Counted from the stretch's first letter, positions 24,967-34,288 are shown. The stretch: DNA of 36,363 nt from Pedobacter sp. V48 (GCF_000523515.1 NZ_AWRU01000006.1:473260-509622); one strand, 5' to 3'. Notes: generated by a model from the letters alone, not told the origin. A program made the numbers and translations.

Positions 24967-25440
24967 ATGTTAACAGGATGTCTTTTTGAAAATGGTGTAA
25001 GTGTCAGGATTCTTGGTGATACTTCGGATTTGATTTCGATGCACAAAACTGTGCGTAAAATAACGGTGGTAATAGTTGATTATGAACTAAAGGATACCAA
25101 TGTTTCTAATCTGTTGGTAGATTTTTTAGAGAATATTGAAAAAGCAATTCAAAGTAACCTGACTGTTTCTGACGGCTTTAAAAGTTCATGGATAGAGCTG
25201 CTAATGATCAGTCGTTTATTAAGGTTATTATCTGGCTATGTGGTAACGGATGAGCTGGACGAAATCAATATGCTTCTCCTTGAATATATTATCGGAAAAA
25301 CAATCTCGCCTGCAAATGAGCAGGAGTATATAGTGCTTAATAATTATATAGAGCAGGAATTTTTATGCGTGAACATTAAACAATTCATTAAAAGTTTTGA
25401 CTGCATGATAAATAAAAAACATAGCTATGAAAAGCATTAG
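24967..25440 (+). CDS. Hypothetical 157-aa protein, first gene of the SDR/LytTR operon
   Basis: A soluble protein with an N-terminal beta-rich part (MLTGCLFENGVSVRILGDTS, then RKITVVIVDYELKD) and a helical C-terminal part rich in Leu/Ile/Glu. There is no signal peptide and no motif I recognise with confidence. Its last 14 bp overlap the start of the next gene, which indicates one operon and translational coupling. It may support or regulate the two dehydrogenases that follow, but that is inference from position only. Confidence 0.7.
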   Translation: MLTGCLFENGVSVRILGDTSDLISMHKTVRKITVVIVDYELKDTNVSNLLVDFLENIEKAIQSNLTVSDGFKSSWIELLMISRLLRLLSGYVVTDELDEINMLLLEYIIGKTISPANEQEYIVLNNYIEQEFLCVNIKQFIKSFDCMINKKHSYEKH

Positions 25441-26221
25441 ATATACATTAATTACCGGCGCCAGTTCAGGTTTAGGGAAAGAGTTTTCTATTCAATGTGC
25501 CGCTATGGGAATGAATATTATTATGGTTGCCCTTCCGGGAAGCAATATGACCTCCATTGCCGAAAACCTCGCACTTGAATATCAAATAGAGGCTAAAGTA
25601 TTTGAATTTGATATTACCGACAGCATATTGCTCATAGAAAGGTTGAATTACATTATAGAAAATTTTGAGGTCGACTTTTTAATTAACAATGCCGGAATTG
25701 GTGGTACAGCTTCCATAACAGAAAGCTCTTTAGAAGCGATGGATAGAATTTTGCAGGTTAACATTAGAAGTATGGTTTCCATTACTCAAATGCTATTGCC
25801 TCATTTGTTAAAACATCAAAAAAGCCATATCATGAATATTTCCAGTATGGCTGCTTTTACACCAATAGCTTATAAAACAGTATATCCTGCGTCGAAAGCA
25901 TTTATTTCTTCATTTTCTTTGGGGTTAAGAGAGGAACTGCACGATACCAATTTGTCGGTTAGTGTGGTTTATCCGGGGCCGATAATGACAAATTCAGGGG
26001 TATCCATAAGAATAATGGGGCAGGGCACAAAGGGACGGATTGGTTTGTTAACTACGGCCGAAATTGTTCGCATTGCACTAAAACAAACCATGTTTAATAA
26101 AGCGGTAATTATTCCGGGTTTATGGAATAAGATAAATCATAGACTAATGGGGATTTTACCCCTGGAGATGAAGCTTAGAATCGTATCGCGCGCAGTCAAA
26201 AAAGAAATTGCAATTAAATAA
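25427..26221 (+). CDS. Classical short-chain dehydrogenase/reductase
   Basis: A 264-aa NAD(P)-dependent oxidoreductase with the full SDR signature: TGASSGLG (10-17), NNAG (87-90), the catalytic serine in NISSMA (139/140) and Y153-x3-K157 (YPASK). The shape is close to the DltE/YqjQ-like ketoreductase group. The C-terminal region is basic and hydrophobic (LMGILPLEMKLRIVSRAVKK), suggesting a membrane-near substrate. The substrate is not assignable. Overlaps the upstream gene by 14 bp; the next gene follows after 14 bp. Confidence 0.9.
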   Translation: MKSIRYTLITGASSGLGKEFSIQCAAMGMNIIMVALPGSNMTSIAENLALEYQIEAKVFEFDITDSILLIERLNYIIENFEVDFLINNAGIGGTASITESSLEAMDRILQVNIRSMVSITQMLLPHLLKHQKSHIMNISSMAAFTPIAYKTVYPASKAFISSFSLGLREELHDTNLSVSVVYPGPIMTNSGVSIRIMGQGTKGRIGLLTTAEIVRIALKQTMFNKAVIIPGLWNKINHRLMGILPLEMKLRIVSRAVKKEIAIK

Positions 26222-26235
26222 TATCCAAAAGAATA

Positions 26236-27219
26236 ATGAAAGTTTTAATAACCGGTGGTAATGGCTTTTTAGGCTCTAATGTTGCACGTGAACTGTTCAG
26301 GAGAGGTTACGAGGTTAAGCTGATGATGAGAGGCAGTTCGGATGCTACCGTAATTTCTGATGTGCCATGCGAAATCTATCATGGGGATATCAGTAATCAG
26401 GAAGAGGTATTTATGGCTGTAAAGGGCTGCGATTATGTAGTGCATACGGCATCTATAACCCAACAATGGGCGATAACTTTTAAAGAGTATGAATTAATTA
26501 ATATTAGAGGGACTATAAATGTAGTTAATGCTTGCCTGGAATATAATGTTAAAAAGCTCATCCACATTAGTACTGCAAACACTATCGGACCGGGTAATAA
26601 AATTAAGCCTGCAAATGAATTGAACTCCTTTACACTGCTCCATGTTAATTCAGGCTATATCAACAGTAAATACATTGCTCAGCAATATGTTTTGGAACAG
26701 GTTGAACGTAAAAACCTTCAGGCAATAATTGTAAATCCAACATTTATGATCGGGCAATTTGATGTAAAACCCAGTTCGGGCAAAATCATACTGCATGGTA
26801 TAAATAAACGGTTGGTTTTTTATCCACCAGGGGGTAAAAATTTTGTACATATTAATGATGTATGCACAGGTATTGCAAATGCATTGGAGATAGGGAAAAT
26901 AGGCGATTGCTACTTGTTAGCCGGAGAAAATTTGACTTATAAAGAGTTCTTTAAATTACTGAATGAGGTAGCCGGACAGGACCCTGCCATGGTACGTATA
27001 CCTCGATTCATTTTAAAAATGATAGGAATAATGGGTACATTGGTTGGAGTATTTAGCAAAACATCGGGTAAGCTGACGTATTCTTCGGCCTATATGTTGT
27101 GTTTATACAACTACTATTCGGGCAAAAAATCTGAACGGGAGCTATTGGTAAAATACACGCCAATAGATAAGGCCATAGGTAGTGCATTAACATGGTTCAA
27201 AGAAAATAATTACTGTTGA
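26236..27219 (+). CDS. NAD-dependent epimerase/dehydratase family protein (extended SDR)
   Basis: A 327-aa extended SDR: GGNGFLG (7-13) for NAD(P) binding, VVHTASIT in place of the usual AA-rich turn, and catalytic Y141-x3-K145 (YINSK). The order of motifs is like dihydroflavonol-4-reductase, 3-beta-hydroxysteroid dehydrogenase and HpnA-like members, so a reductase acting on a hydrophobic alcohol or ketone is plausible. Two adjacent SDR enzymes may carry out successive steps on one compound (inference). The histidine kinase gene starts 10 bp later. Confidence 0.88.
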   Translation: MKVLITGGNGFLGSNVARELFRRGYEVKLMMRGSSDATVISDVPCEIYHGDISNQEEVFMAVKGCDYVVHTASITQQWAITFKEYELINIRGTINVVNACLEYNVKKLIHISTANTIGPGNKIKPANELNSFTLLHVNSGYINSKYIAQQYVLEQVERKNLQAIIVNPTFMIGQFDVKPSSGKIILHGINKRLVFYPPGGKNFVHINDVCTGIANALEIGKIGDCYLLAGENLTYKEFFKLLNEVAGQDPAMVRIPRFILKMIGIMGTLVGVFSKTSGKLTYSSAYMLCLYNYYSGKKSERELLVKYTPIDKAIGSALTWFKENNYC

Positions 27220-27229
27220 GCTTATTACT

Positions 27230-28354
27230 ATGTTGATTGGTTTTTTAATAATGCTGATAAGGATGAATCCGGCCAAAATTGAACAGATTTTTCAAAACAA
27301 ATATTTTAAATACGGCTTAAGGGTCTTAGTGCTGTACGTTTTTAGCCTGATATTTAAATCTTTTGATCTTACGTTTCCGCACGAGGTTGGTTCCTTCTTG
27401 TTAAGGGGGCAGGTTTTTAGTTTAATGTATATCATTTTTGGCTTAATTTCATGGGAGGGTGCAGCCAGGCTCTCGAAATATATAGAAAGGAATGTTTTTA
27501 ATAAAAGTGTTTCTTCCAAACTACTGTTGTTGTGCATAAGCCTTTTGTTGTATGGTCTGCTTATAGCTTATTTGTTTGGGCTATGCTATTCTGTATTTGA
27601 TATTGTATTATTTAAACAATATGAAGCCTGGGACCATTTTGTGGCTTTTAGCTATGATCTGAATTTTGGTACTTTCATCTTCTACCTTTTAATACTTGCT
27701 TACAATGGCGTGGTTCTTTATTACAAGAACTGGAAGGAATCGCAATTGAATGCAGAACGGCTTATGCGTGAGAATATTCAGGCTAAGTACGATGTGCTGA
27801 AGAGCCAGATAGATCCTCATTTTTTCTTTAACTCACTAAGTGTGCTTACCAATCTGGTGTATAAAAGTCCGGATTTATCGGCCGAGTATATTACACAATT
27901 GGCTAAGAGTTACAGGTACATACTGGATAAGAAATTTGAAAATCTGGTAACCATTAAAACAGAGCTGGAGTTTTTAGAATCTTATTCTTTCCTGATCAGG
28001 ATAAGGCATCAGAACAGTATAGAGTTTCATATAAATATTAGTGAAGCGGTGCAGGGCACTGGTATGGTACCACCGGCAACTTTACAGATGCTGGTCGAAA
28101 ATGCAGTTAAACACAACCGTTTTTCGGCCAATGACCCTCTGCGCATTTGTATTAAAGATGAAGGTGAATATCTTATTATTGCAAACGATTTGAGAAAACG
28201 CGCAAGTGTTCAGAATTCTATTGGCGTTGGTTTGGATAACATCAGTAAAAGGTATGAGTTAACTAGTGATAAAAGAATTACCATAACCGAAACAGATAAT
28301 ACATTTACAGTACGTGTACCAATAATACATAGTTATGAAGATTATAATATTTGA
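27230..28354 (+). CDS. LytS/YehU-type sensor histidine kinase
   Basis: A 374-aa membrane kinase. About four hydrophobic segments (residues 30-42, 60-76, 96-120 and 146-165) precede a His_kinase domain with the phospho-acceptor H197 in SQIDPHFFFNSLSVLTNLV. The ATPase part has MLVENAVKHNRF and GVGLDNISKRYEL. There is no separate sensor domain, so the stimulus is likely detected in or at the membrane. The start may be 27230, 27251 or 27263 (three in-frame ATGs). It overlaps the response-regulator gene by 20 bp. Confidence 0.93.
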   Translation: MLIGFLIMLIRMNPAKIEQIFQNKYFKYGLRVLVLYVFSLIFKSFDLTFPHEVGSFLLRGQVFSLMYIIFGLISWEGAARLSKYIERNVFNKSVSSKLLLLCISLLLYGLLIAYLFGLCYSVFDIVLFKQYEAWDHFVAFSYDLNFGTFIFYLLILAYNGVVLYYKNWKESQLNAERLMRENIQAKYDVLKSQIDPHFFFNSLSVLTNLVYKSPDLSAEYITQLAKSYRYILDKKFENLVTIKTELEFLESYSFLIRIRHQNSIEFHINISEAVQGTGMVPPATLQMLVENAVKHNRFSANDPLRICIKDEGEYLIIANDLRKRASVQNSIGVGLDNISKRYELTSDKRITITETDNTFTVRVPIIHSYEDYNI

Positions 28355-29102
28355 GGATGAAAGGCATAATGCCGAAAGGTTGATTCAGCTGCTGCAAAAA
28401 TGTTTGCCTGTGATTGATGTAGTAGCCATTATCGAATCTGTAGAGGATGGGATTAAATGGTTCGATAATCAGGATAATACTGCTGATTTGATATTTATGG
28501 ACATTCAGCTGTCGGATGGTAATTGCTTTGAACTTTTTGAAAGGAGGGATGTTCAAATTCCTATTGTTTTTACAACGGCGTACGACAGTTTTGCTTTACA
28601 GGCATTTAAGGTTTATAGTGTTGATTATTTGATGAAGCCAATTGATGTAAAAGACCTTAAGCGGGCAATAGAGAAGTATGAATATTTTAAGCTTCCGGCA
28701 AACTCCGGAGTTAACATTTCTAAAATTGCAGAAGAGTTTTCTAAGCGCGAGAACACGCGTTTTATAGGTAAAATTAACAATCAGCTTATTTATGTGAAGG
28801 CTAAGGATATTGCCCATATTCACTTTGCTGATGGGTTAACCTGGGCCACTACAATGACTGATCAAAAGATCCCGTTGGATTATTCTTTAGATCAGATTGA
28901 GAAACTACTTGATAAGAATCTGTTTTTCAGGATCAATAGGAAACTGATTATTCATATAGATGCGATAAAAAAAATTACTACCTATTATAATAGCAGATTT
29001 ATTTTGCAGCTATCGCCCGCTGTTGATGTTGAGGCAATTATAAGCAGGGAAAGGGTAAACGGTTTTAAGGCCTGGTTGGAGGGCCAAACCATTTCTTCCT
29101 GA
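28335..29102 (+). CDS. LytTR-family response regulator
   Basis: A 255-aa two-component regulator. The receiver domain (1-120) has the acidic pair E7/D8, phosphorylatable D56 (LIFMDIQLSDG), T80/T81 and K101 (YLMKPID). The LytTR DNA-binding domain (about 150-250) contains FIGKINNQLIYVKAKDIAHI and LDKNLFFRINRKLIIH. It is the partner of the kinase with which it overlaps by 20 bp, and ends only 3 bp from the convergent MocR gene. It may regulate its own operon (see the ACAG repeat at 24922-24948). Confidence 0.95.
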   Translation: MKIIIFEDERHNAERLIQLLQKCLPVIDVVAIIESVEDGIKWFDNQDNTADLIFMDIQLSDGNCFELFERRDVQIPIVFTTAYDSFALQAFKVYSVDYLMKPIDVKDLKRAIEKYEYFKLPANSGVNISKIAEEFSKRENTRFIGKINNQLIYVKAKDIAHIHFADGLTWATTMTDQKIPLDYSLDQIEKLLDKNLFFRINRKLIIHIDAIKKITTYYNSRFILQLSPAVDVEAIISRERVNGFKAWLEGQTISS

Positions 29103-29105
29103 TTT

Positions 29106-30542
29106 CTACTTATTAATTAATAATCCCAACAGCTTGATTTTCTTTTCTACTTCGTCGCTCCATTGAAGTCCAAAGCTTAATCTTAAACAGTTATCAAACT
29201 GTTGTTTTAAACTAAACATTCTGCCTGGGGCAATACTTATGTTGTGTTTTATGGCACGTTCATATAAGTCTAGCGTATTCACGTCTTTGTCTAGTTCCAC
29301 CCATAAAAAGTATCCGCCTTCTGGCCTGCTTACCCGTGTGCTTTCAGGGAAATAGTTGGCTATTGCGCTACTGTATTTCAGGCTGTTGTTATAAAGTACC
29401 TGGCGTATTTTTCTTAGATGGTTCTCATATCGTCCATTCTTTAGGAAATCTGCAACTACTTCTGATGTGATTGTTGTAGAAGAAAGCGCGTGGCTTAATT
29501 TTAGCCTCATTACCTGATCTTTAAACTTTCCGGGTGCAACCCAGCCTACTCTGTAGCCTGGGGCAAGTGTTTTTGATACGGAATTGCAATAAAGAACCAA
29601 ACCACTCTCGTCGTATGTTTTGCAGGTAGTGGGGCGGTTGGTCCCAAAATAAAGGTCGCCATAAAGATCATCTTCAATTAAAGGCACGTTAAAGTGCTCC
29701 AGTAATTTAACCACCTCTTTTTTATGCTCGGCAGGCATAGAAGAGCCACAAGGGTTATTAAAGTTGCTAACCAGCAGGCAAACCTTGATTTTGTTTGTTG
29801 CAAGTGCTTTTTTTAAGGCCTCAAGTTCTATTCCTGTAGTTGCGTTTGTAGGCAGCTCCAGAACATTTAACCCCAAGGTTTGCGTAAGTTGAAGGATGCC
29901 AAAATAAGCAGGGCTTTCAATGGCTATAGTATCACCGGGTTTAGTTAAGGCCAACAAACAATAAGCAAGGGCATTCATACAGCCGGCGGTAGTTATAATA
30001 TCTGTATCATCCAGATCGCCACCCCATGAAAGAGACCATTTGGCAACTTCTCGTCTGAGCTTATCATTTCCTTGCGCATGGTCGTAAGCTGTACCGCTGC
30101 TATCAAGGGTTCTCATGGCTTGTATCATCCCCTTGTTTAATTTTGCAATAGGGAGGAGGCTTTTATGGGGTACCCCCAACGAAAGCAGTGTTATTTTTGG
30201 ATTTGTACTATCTTGATGAACCCGCATAATCAGATCATCCTGGCTATGGAGGCCTGGCCCGGTGGAGGGATTACTTGTTTCCGGTACAGCTAAACGTTTT
30301 TTAGGAGGTACGCAAACATAATACCCTGATCTTGGTCTTGTTTCAATAAGCGATCTGCTTTCCAATTCATAATAAGCCTGTGTAACGGTACTCATATTAT
30401 GACCCAGTTCTCTGCAGAGCATTCTGACGGACGGGAGCTTATCACCTGCCTTTAACACCTCATTCATAATTTGTTTTTCAATGCGCGCGGCTATTTGAAG
30501 GTATAAGTAAGGCTCTGATCTGTGGGCTTGCTTTAATTCCAT
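29106..30542 (-). CDS. MocR/PdxR-type PLP-dependent transcriptional regulator
   Basis: A 478-aa fusion of a GntR-type winged helix (about 10-78: LPSVRMLCRELGHNMSTVTQ, YYELESRSLIETRPRSGYYV) and an aminotransferase class I fold (about 110-478). PLP-binding residues are present: N263 region (NFNNPCGSSM), D291/Y294 (EDDLYGDL) and the Schiff-base lysine K324 (SVSKTLAPGYRVGW). MocR proteins use the fold as a sensor of PLP, GABA or other amines. It is divergent from the GNAT and PhzF genes, which are its probable targets, with a direct repeat at 30551-30590 between them. Confidence 0.92.
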   Translation of the reverse strand: MELKQAHRSEPYLYLQIAARIEKQIMNEVLKAGDKLPSVRMLCRELGHNMSTVTQAYYELESRSLIETRPRSGYYVCVPPKKRLAVPETSNPSTGPGLHSQDDLIMRVHQDSTNPKITLLSLGVPHKSLLPIAKLNKGMIQAMRTLDSSGTAYDHAQGNDKLRREVAKWSLSWGGDLDDTDIITTAGCMNALAYCLLALTKPGDTIAIESPAYFGILQLTQTLGLNVLELPTNATTGIELEALKKALATNKIKVCLLVSNFNNPCGSSMPAEHKKEVVKLLEHFNVPLIEDDLYGDLYFGTNRPTTCKTYDESGLVLYCNSVSKTLAPGYRVGWVAPGKFKDQVMRLKLSHALSSTTITSEVVADFLKNGRYENHLRKIRQVLYNNSLKYSSAIANYFPESTRVSRPEGGYFLWVELDKDVNTLDLYERAIKHNISIAPGRMFSLKQQFDNCLRLSFGLQWSDEVEKKIKLLGLLINK

Positions 30543-30550
30543 AGTTTAAA

Positions 30551-30590
30551 CTGTATTGGTCAAATTTAATAAAATTGTATCTGTGTTGGT
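30551..30590. promoter_or_regulatory. Direct-repeat operator candidate for the MocR-type regulator
   Basis: CTGTATTGGT (30551-30560) and CTGTGTTGGT (30581-30590) match at 9 of 10 positions, exactly 30 bp apart (about three helical turns), in the divergent spacer. MocR-family operators such as GabR's are often direct repeats on one face of the helix, which fits. Assignment to this regulator is inference. Confidence 0.55.
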
Positions 30591-30636
30591 GTAATTATAT
30601 TGTTGAATTTTGTGTTATTATTTTAATAGTACCGAT

Positions 30637-31143
30637 ATGACCATTTTACACAGCACCCAGGAGGACTTAGATTCTATTTTTAAAATTTATGATGATGCTA
30701 CTGAGTATCAAAAGAAACAAACCATTAATTATTGGAAAGGCTTTGAAAGATCGCTTGTTAAGAAAGAGATTGAAGAAAAGAGGCAGTACAAGATTATGGC
30801 GGATGGCGAGATAGCATGTGTTTTTGTAATAAACTATGATGATCGGCTGATCTGGAAAGAGAGAAATGCTGATCCATCTATTTACATTCATCGCATTGCG
30901 ACCAATCCGGCGTTTAGGGGTAGTTCTTTTGTAAAGCAGATTGTAGAATGGGCTAAAGGTCATGCAAAAGAAACAGGTAAGGAATTTATAAGAATGGATA
31001 CTACAAGTGGTAACGACAAGTTGAATAACTACTATTTTAACTGTGGTTTTGCTGATAAGGGAATTACATTAATAGGGTTTGAAGAGGAATTACCGGTTCA
31101 TTACAGGGGCGGGAGTCTTAACCTGTTCGAAATTAAATTGTAA
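30637..31143 (+). CDS. GNAT-family N-acetyltransferase
   Basis: A 168-aa protein from the ATG at 30637; the frame extends to a TTG at 30610, which would fall very near the expected start of transcription. The acetyl-CoA binding part reads IHRIATNPAFRGSSFVKQIV (motif A, with R-G-S-S in place of the common R-x-x-G-x-A/G), then FIRMDTTSGNDKLNNYYFNC for motif B. It transfers an acyl group to an amine; the substrate is unknown. Next to a MocR-type regulator and a PhzF-like gene, a role in amine or amino-acid metabolism is likely. Confidence 0.85.
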   Translation: MTILHSTQEDLDSIFKIYDDATEYQKKQTINYWKGFERSLVKKEIEEKRQYKIMADGEIACVFVINYDDRLIWKERNADPSIYIHRIATNPAFRGSSFVKQIVEWAKGHAKETGKEFIRMDTTSGNDKLNNYYFNCGFADKGITLIGFEEELPVHYRGGSLNLFEIKL

Positions 31144-31164
31144 ATCTAAACCTAAATATAGAAG

Positions 31165-31956
31165 ATGAAAAAAATAGAACTTTATCAGATTGATGCATTT
31201 ACCGATCAGCTTTTTGGTGGCAATCCTGCATGCGTGGTTCCTCTTGAGTCGTGGCTACCAGATAGTCTTCTTTTAAAGATTACTAAAGAAAATGCCGTTC
31301 CTGAAACTGCCTTTTTTGTGCCAGATGGAGAGGCTTTCAGTTTAAGGTGGTTTACCCCGGAACATGAGATGGATTTGTGTGGCCATGCAACGCTGGCTAG
31401 CACCCATGTTTTAAAGACAATACTGAATTATCCGAACGACAAGATCATCTTCAATTCTAAAAGCGGACCATTGGAGGTTACAATAGTTGATGAGCAGTAC
31501 ACTTTAAATTTTCCGTCAAGAAAGCCCGAGCCGGCAGCGTTACCTGAAATCATTTCTAAATCCTTAAGTAAACAGCCCAAAGAAGTACTTAAGTCAAGAG
31601 ACTACATGCTGGTTTATGACAGTGAGCAGGATATTAGGGATTTAGTACCCGATAGAGAGATTCTGGACAAAATTAACCTTGAGCCAGGGGGAATAATTGT
31701 AACCGCAAAAGGTGATAAAGTAGATTTTGTATCTCGTTTCTTTGTTCCTCAGGCAAGTATATTCGAAGATCCGGTTACCGGATCAGCGCATTGCTCATTA
31801 ATTCCTTATTGGGCAGAAAAATTGGCGAAAACAGAGATGAGTGCCCTGCAATTGTCAGACAGAATAGGTAAACTTCAATGTGTAAATGCAGGAGATAGGG
31901 TATTGATTAGCGGAACGGCTAAAACTTACTCAGCGGGTTTTTTCTTTATAGATTAA
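31165..31956 (+). CDS. PhzF-family isomerase/epimerase-like protein
   Basis: A 263-aa member of the PhzF (diaminopimelate-epimerase-like) fold. Typical motifs: QIDAFTDQLFGGNPACVVPL at the start, the active-site glutamate E47 (ENAVPETAFF), MDLCGHATLAS and the second-lobe FEDPVTGSAHCSL. PhzF catalyses the isomerisation in phenazine synthesis, but most single PhzF genes in genomes without other phz genes have other, mostly unknown, roles. No phenazine genes are nearby. It follows GNAT by 21 bp in the probable MocR-controlled transcript. Confidence 0.92.
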   Translation: MKKIELYQIDAFTDQLFGGNPACVVPLESWLPDSLLLKITKENAVPETAFFVPDGEAFSLRWFTPEHEMDLCGHATLASTHVLKTILNYPNDKIIFNSKSGPLEVTIVDEQYTLNFPSRKPEPAALPEIISKSLSKQPKEVLKSRDYMLVYDSEQDIRDLVPDREILDKINLEPGGIIVTAKGDKVDFVSRFFVPQASIFEDPVTGSAHCSLIPYWAEKLAKTEMSALQLSDRIGKLQCVNAGDRVLISGTAKTYSAGFFFID

Positions 31957-32003
31957 CCCAGTTATTCATTAACTTTACAGCATAACTAACTAATTATTTC
32001 ATC

Positions 32004-34166
32004 ATGAAGAAAACAGTATATCTGCTGTTGTGTGCAATGGTATTTTCCTTTGTAAACACTGTAAAAGCGGATGAAGGGATGTGGATCCCTATGCTGATAG
32101 GTAAAAACTATGAGCAAATGAAGAAGCAGGGCTTTAAATTGACTGCAAAAGACCTGTATAATGCAAATGGATCGAGTTTAAAGGACGCCATTGTTCATTT
32201 TGGTGGTTTCTGTACAGGTGAGATCGTATCTGATAAAGGTTTGATCTTTACCAATCACCACTGTGGTTATGATGCCATTGCATCGAACTCAACTGCTCAA
32301 AACAATATCCTTGATAACGGGTTTTACGCCAAAAATTATGGCGAAGAGAAACCAATTGATGGTTTGTTTGTGCGTTTTCTTCAAAGAATGGAAGATGTAA
32401 CCCCTCAGGTTAATGAAGCAACAAAAGGTTTAAAAGGAGCAGAGAAAGCTTCTAAAATGCTTGAGGTATTTAATGCCATTTCGAAAGCGTCGGTTACTGG
32501 TCCAACAATAGAGGCCAATGTAAAGGATTTTTATAAATCTAATCAGTTCATCCTTTTTGTTTATGAACGTTTTGATGATGTTCGTTTAGTAGGTGCACCA
32601 CCACAAAATATTGGTAAATATGGTGGTGATACTGACAATTGGGAATGGCCTCGTCAAACAGGGGACTTTTCTGTTTTCAGAGTATATTCCGCTAAAAATA
32701 ATGCTCCTGCAAAATATTCGGCAGAAAATGTTCCTTTCAAACCAAAGAAATTCTTGCCGGTATCTATTAAAGGGGTAAAGAATGGTGATTTTTCAATTGT
32801 TTATGGATACCCTGGTCGTACAGATAGGTACTTAACTTCTTATGGAGTTGATCTGGCTACCGAAAAAGTAAGTCCTACCATCGTTAAGCTTCGTGATATT
32901 CGTTTGAAAGCATGGAGAGCGGAAATGGATAAAAGTGTTGAAACACGCTTAAAGCTGTCTTCTAAATATGCTAATATTGCAAACTATTGGAAATATTATA
33001 TCGGCCAGACTGAGCAGTTAAAGCGCTTAAAAGTTTCCGAATCTAAAAGAAAAGAGGAAAAAGCATTTACTGAATGGGCTGCTCAGAAAACTGAATTTGC
33101 CGGTTTAATGGAACAGTATGATCAAATCTATAAAAGCATTGATCCGATAGCTGTTCAACGTACTTATATTAATGAGGGCTTTTTAGCATCTGCATGGGTT
33201 CCAAATGCCATTTCAATTGGCAGAGCATGGAATGCTATGGATCAAAAGAAAGGCGATGATGCTTTTGCAACTCAGGTAAAAGGAGGTGTTGATAAAGCTG
33301 TTGGAACTTATCAGGAAACCTATAACGAAACTGCAGACAAGAAGATTTTTGCACAAATTCTTGCGTCTTTTTATAATGATGTTCCAGTAAAATCACAGCC
33401 TAAGTTCTTTAGTGAAATTGCTGAGAAATATTGGGCAGGAACTCCGGAAGCTACTTTCCAGAAGTATGCAGATTACCTTTGGGAGAATAGTAATTTTATT
33501 AAGCCAGAGAAATTAAAGGCATTTATGGCCTCTAATCCTTCTCTTGATGCCATTAAAAATGACCCTGGGTATAAATATGCCGTAAACCTTTATCCGGCAG
33601 ACTATGTTAAGGCCAACTTTGGATCGGTAGTTGCTGATTTTGAAAGTAAAAAAGAGGAATTGGATAACCTGTATCTGAAAGCGATTTTAGAGAAAAATGC
33701 AGGGAAAATAATGTACCCGGATGCAAATTCGACCATGCGCCTTAGCTATGGTAACGTGCAGGACTATTCTCCAAAAGATGGTATTGTATATAAGACCACA
33801 ACTACCATTGAGGGAGTTATGCAAAAATATATTCCTGGTGACAGTGAGTTTGATTTGCCAGCTAACCTGATCGAAAACTATAACAAAAAGAACTTTGGTC
33901 AGTATGGCAATGACGGAACTTTAACCGTTGGTTTTATTACCAATAACGACATCACCGGAGGTAATTCTGGGTCGCCTGTTATTAATGGTAATGGTGAATT
34001 GATCGGTTTAGCATTTGATGGTAACTGGGAAGCCATGAGTGGAGATATCGCTTTTGATAAGCAGTTTAAACGTACCATATGTGTGGATGTACGCTATGTA
34101 TTATGGTGTATTGATGTGCTTGGTGGTGCGAAGAATTTGATTGAAGAATTAGATTTGAAAAAATAA
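32004..34166 (+). CDS. S46-family dipeptidyl-peptidase, DPP7-like
   Basis: A 720-aa exported serine peptidase with a signal peptide (MKKTVYLLLCAMVFSFVNTV-KA). The chymotrypsin-like triad is H86 (FTNHHCGYDA), D221 (WPRQTGDFSVF) and S655 (ITGGNSGSPV). Residue 673, 18 after the serine, is Gly (LAFDGNWEAMSGD). In Porphyromonas gingivalis enzymes Gly here marks DPP7 (hydrophobic P1) and Arg marks DPP11 (acidic P1), so DPP7-like specificity is expected. It removes dipeptides from peptide N-termini in the periplasm. It begins 47 bp after PhzF and ends before a terminator at 34254. Confidence 0.95.
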   Translation: MKKTVYLLLCAMVFSFVNTVKADEGMWIPMLIGKNYEQMKKQGFKLTAKDLYNANGSSLKDAIVHFGGFCTGEIVSDKGLIFTNHHCGYDAIASNSTAQNNILDNGFYAKNYGEEKPIDGLFVRFLQRMEDVTPQVNEATKGLKGAEKASKMLEVFNAISKASVTGPTIEANVKDFYKSNQFILFVYERFDDVRLVGAPPQNIGKYGGDTDNWEWPRQTGDFSVFRVYSAKNNAPAKYSAENVPFKPKKFLPVSIKGVKNGDFSIVYGYPGRTDRYLTSYGVDLATEKVSPTIVKLRDIRLKAWRAEMDKSVETRLKLSSKYANIANYWKYYIGQTEQLKRLKVSESKRKEEKAFTEWAAQKTEFAGLMEQYDQIYKSIDPIAVQRTYINEGFLASAWVPNAISIGRAWNAMDQKKGDDAFATQVKGGVDKAVGTYQETYNETADKKIFAQILASFYNDVPVKSQPKFFSEIAEKYWAGTPEATFQKYADYLWENSNFIKPEKLKAFMASNPSLDAIKNDPGYKYAVNLYPADYVKANFGSVVADFESKKEELDNLYLKAILEKNAGKIMYPDANSTMRLSYGNVQDYSPKDGIVYKTTTTIEGVMQKYIPGDSEFDLPANLIENYNKKNFGQYGNDGTLTVGFITNNDITGGNSGSPVINGNGELIGLAFDGNWEAMSGDIAFDKQFKRTICVDVRYVLWCIDVLGGAKNLIEELDLKK

Positions 34167-34253
34167 GAGGAATCATTTTTTCTGGGAAAGAGGATAGGAG
34201 GGAGCAGAAAGCAACGGTAGTTTTAAAGACAATCTGCTATTGGTGATATTGAT

Positions 34254-34288
34254 AAAGGGCCGGTCTGTATTTGCAGTCGGTCTTTTTT
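34254..34288 (+). terminator. Terminator of the S46 peptidase gene
   Basis: AAAGGGCCGG(T)CTG pairs with CAGTCGGTCTTT around TATTTG, with one bulged base and several G-U pairs, followed by TTT. Moderately stable. Confidence 0.65.

Noticed and set aside
31165..31956. Phenazine biosynthesis cluster because of PhzF
   Set aside because: No other phz-type gene is present; solitary PhzF-like genes are common and mostly unrelated to phenazines.
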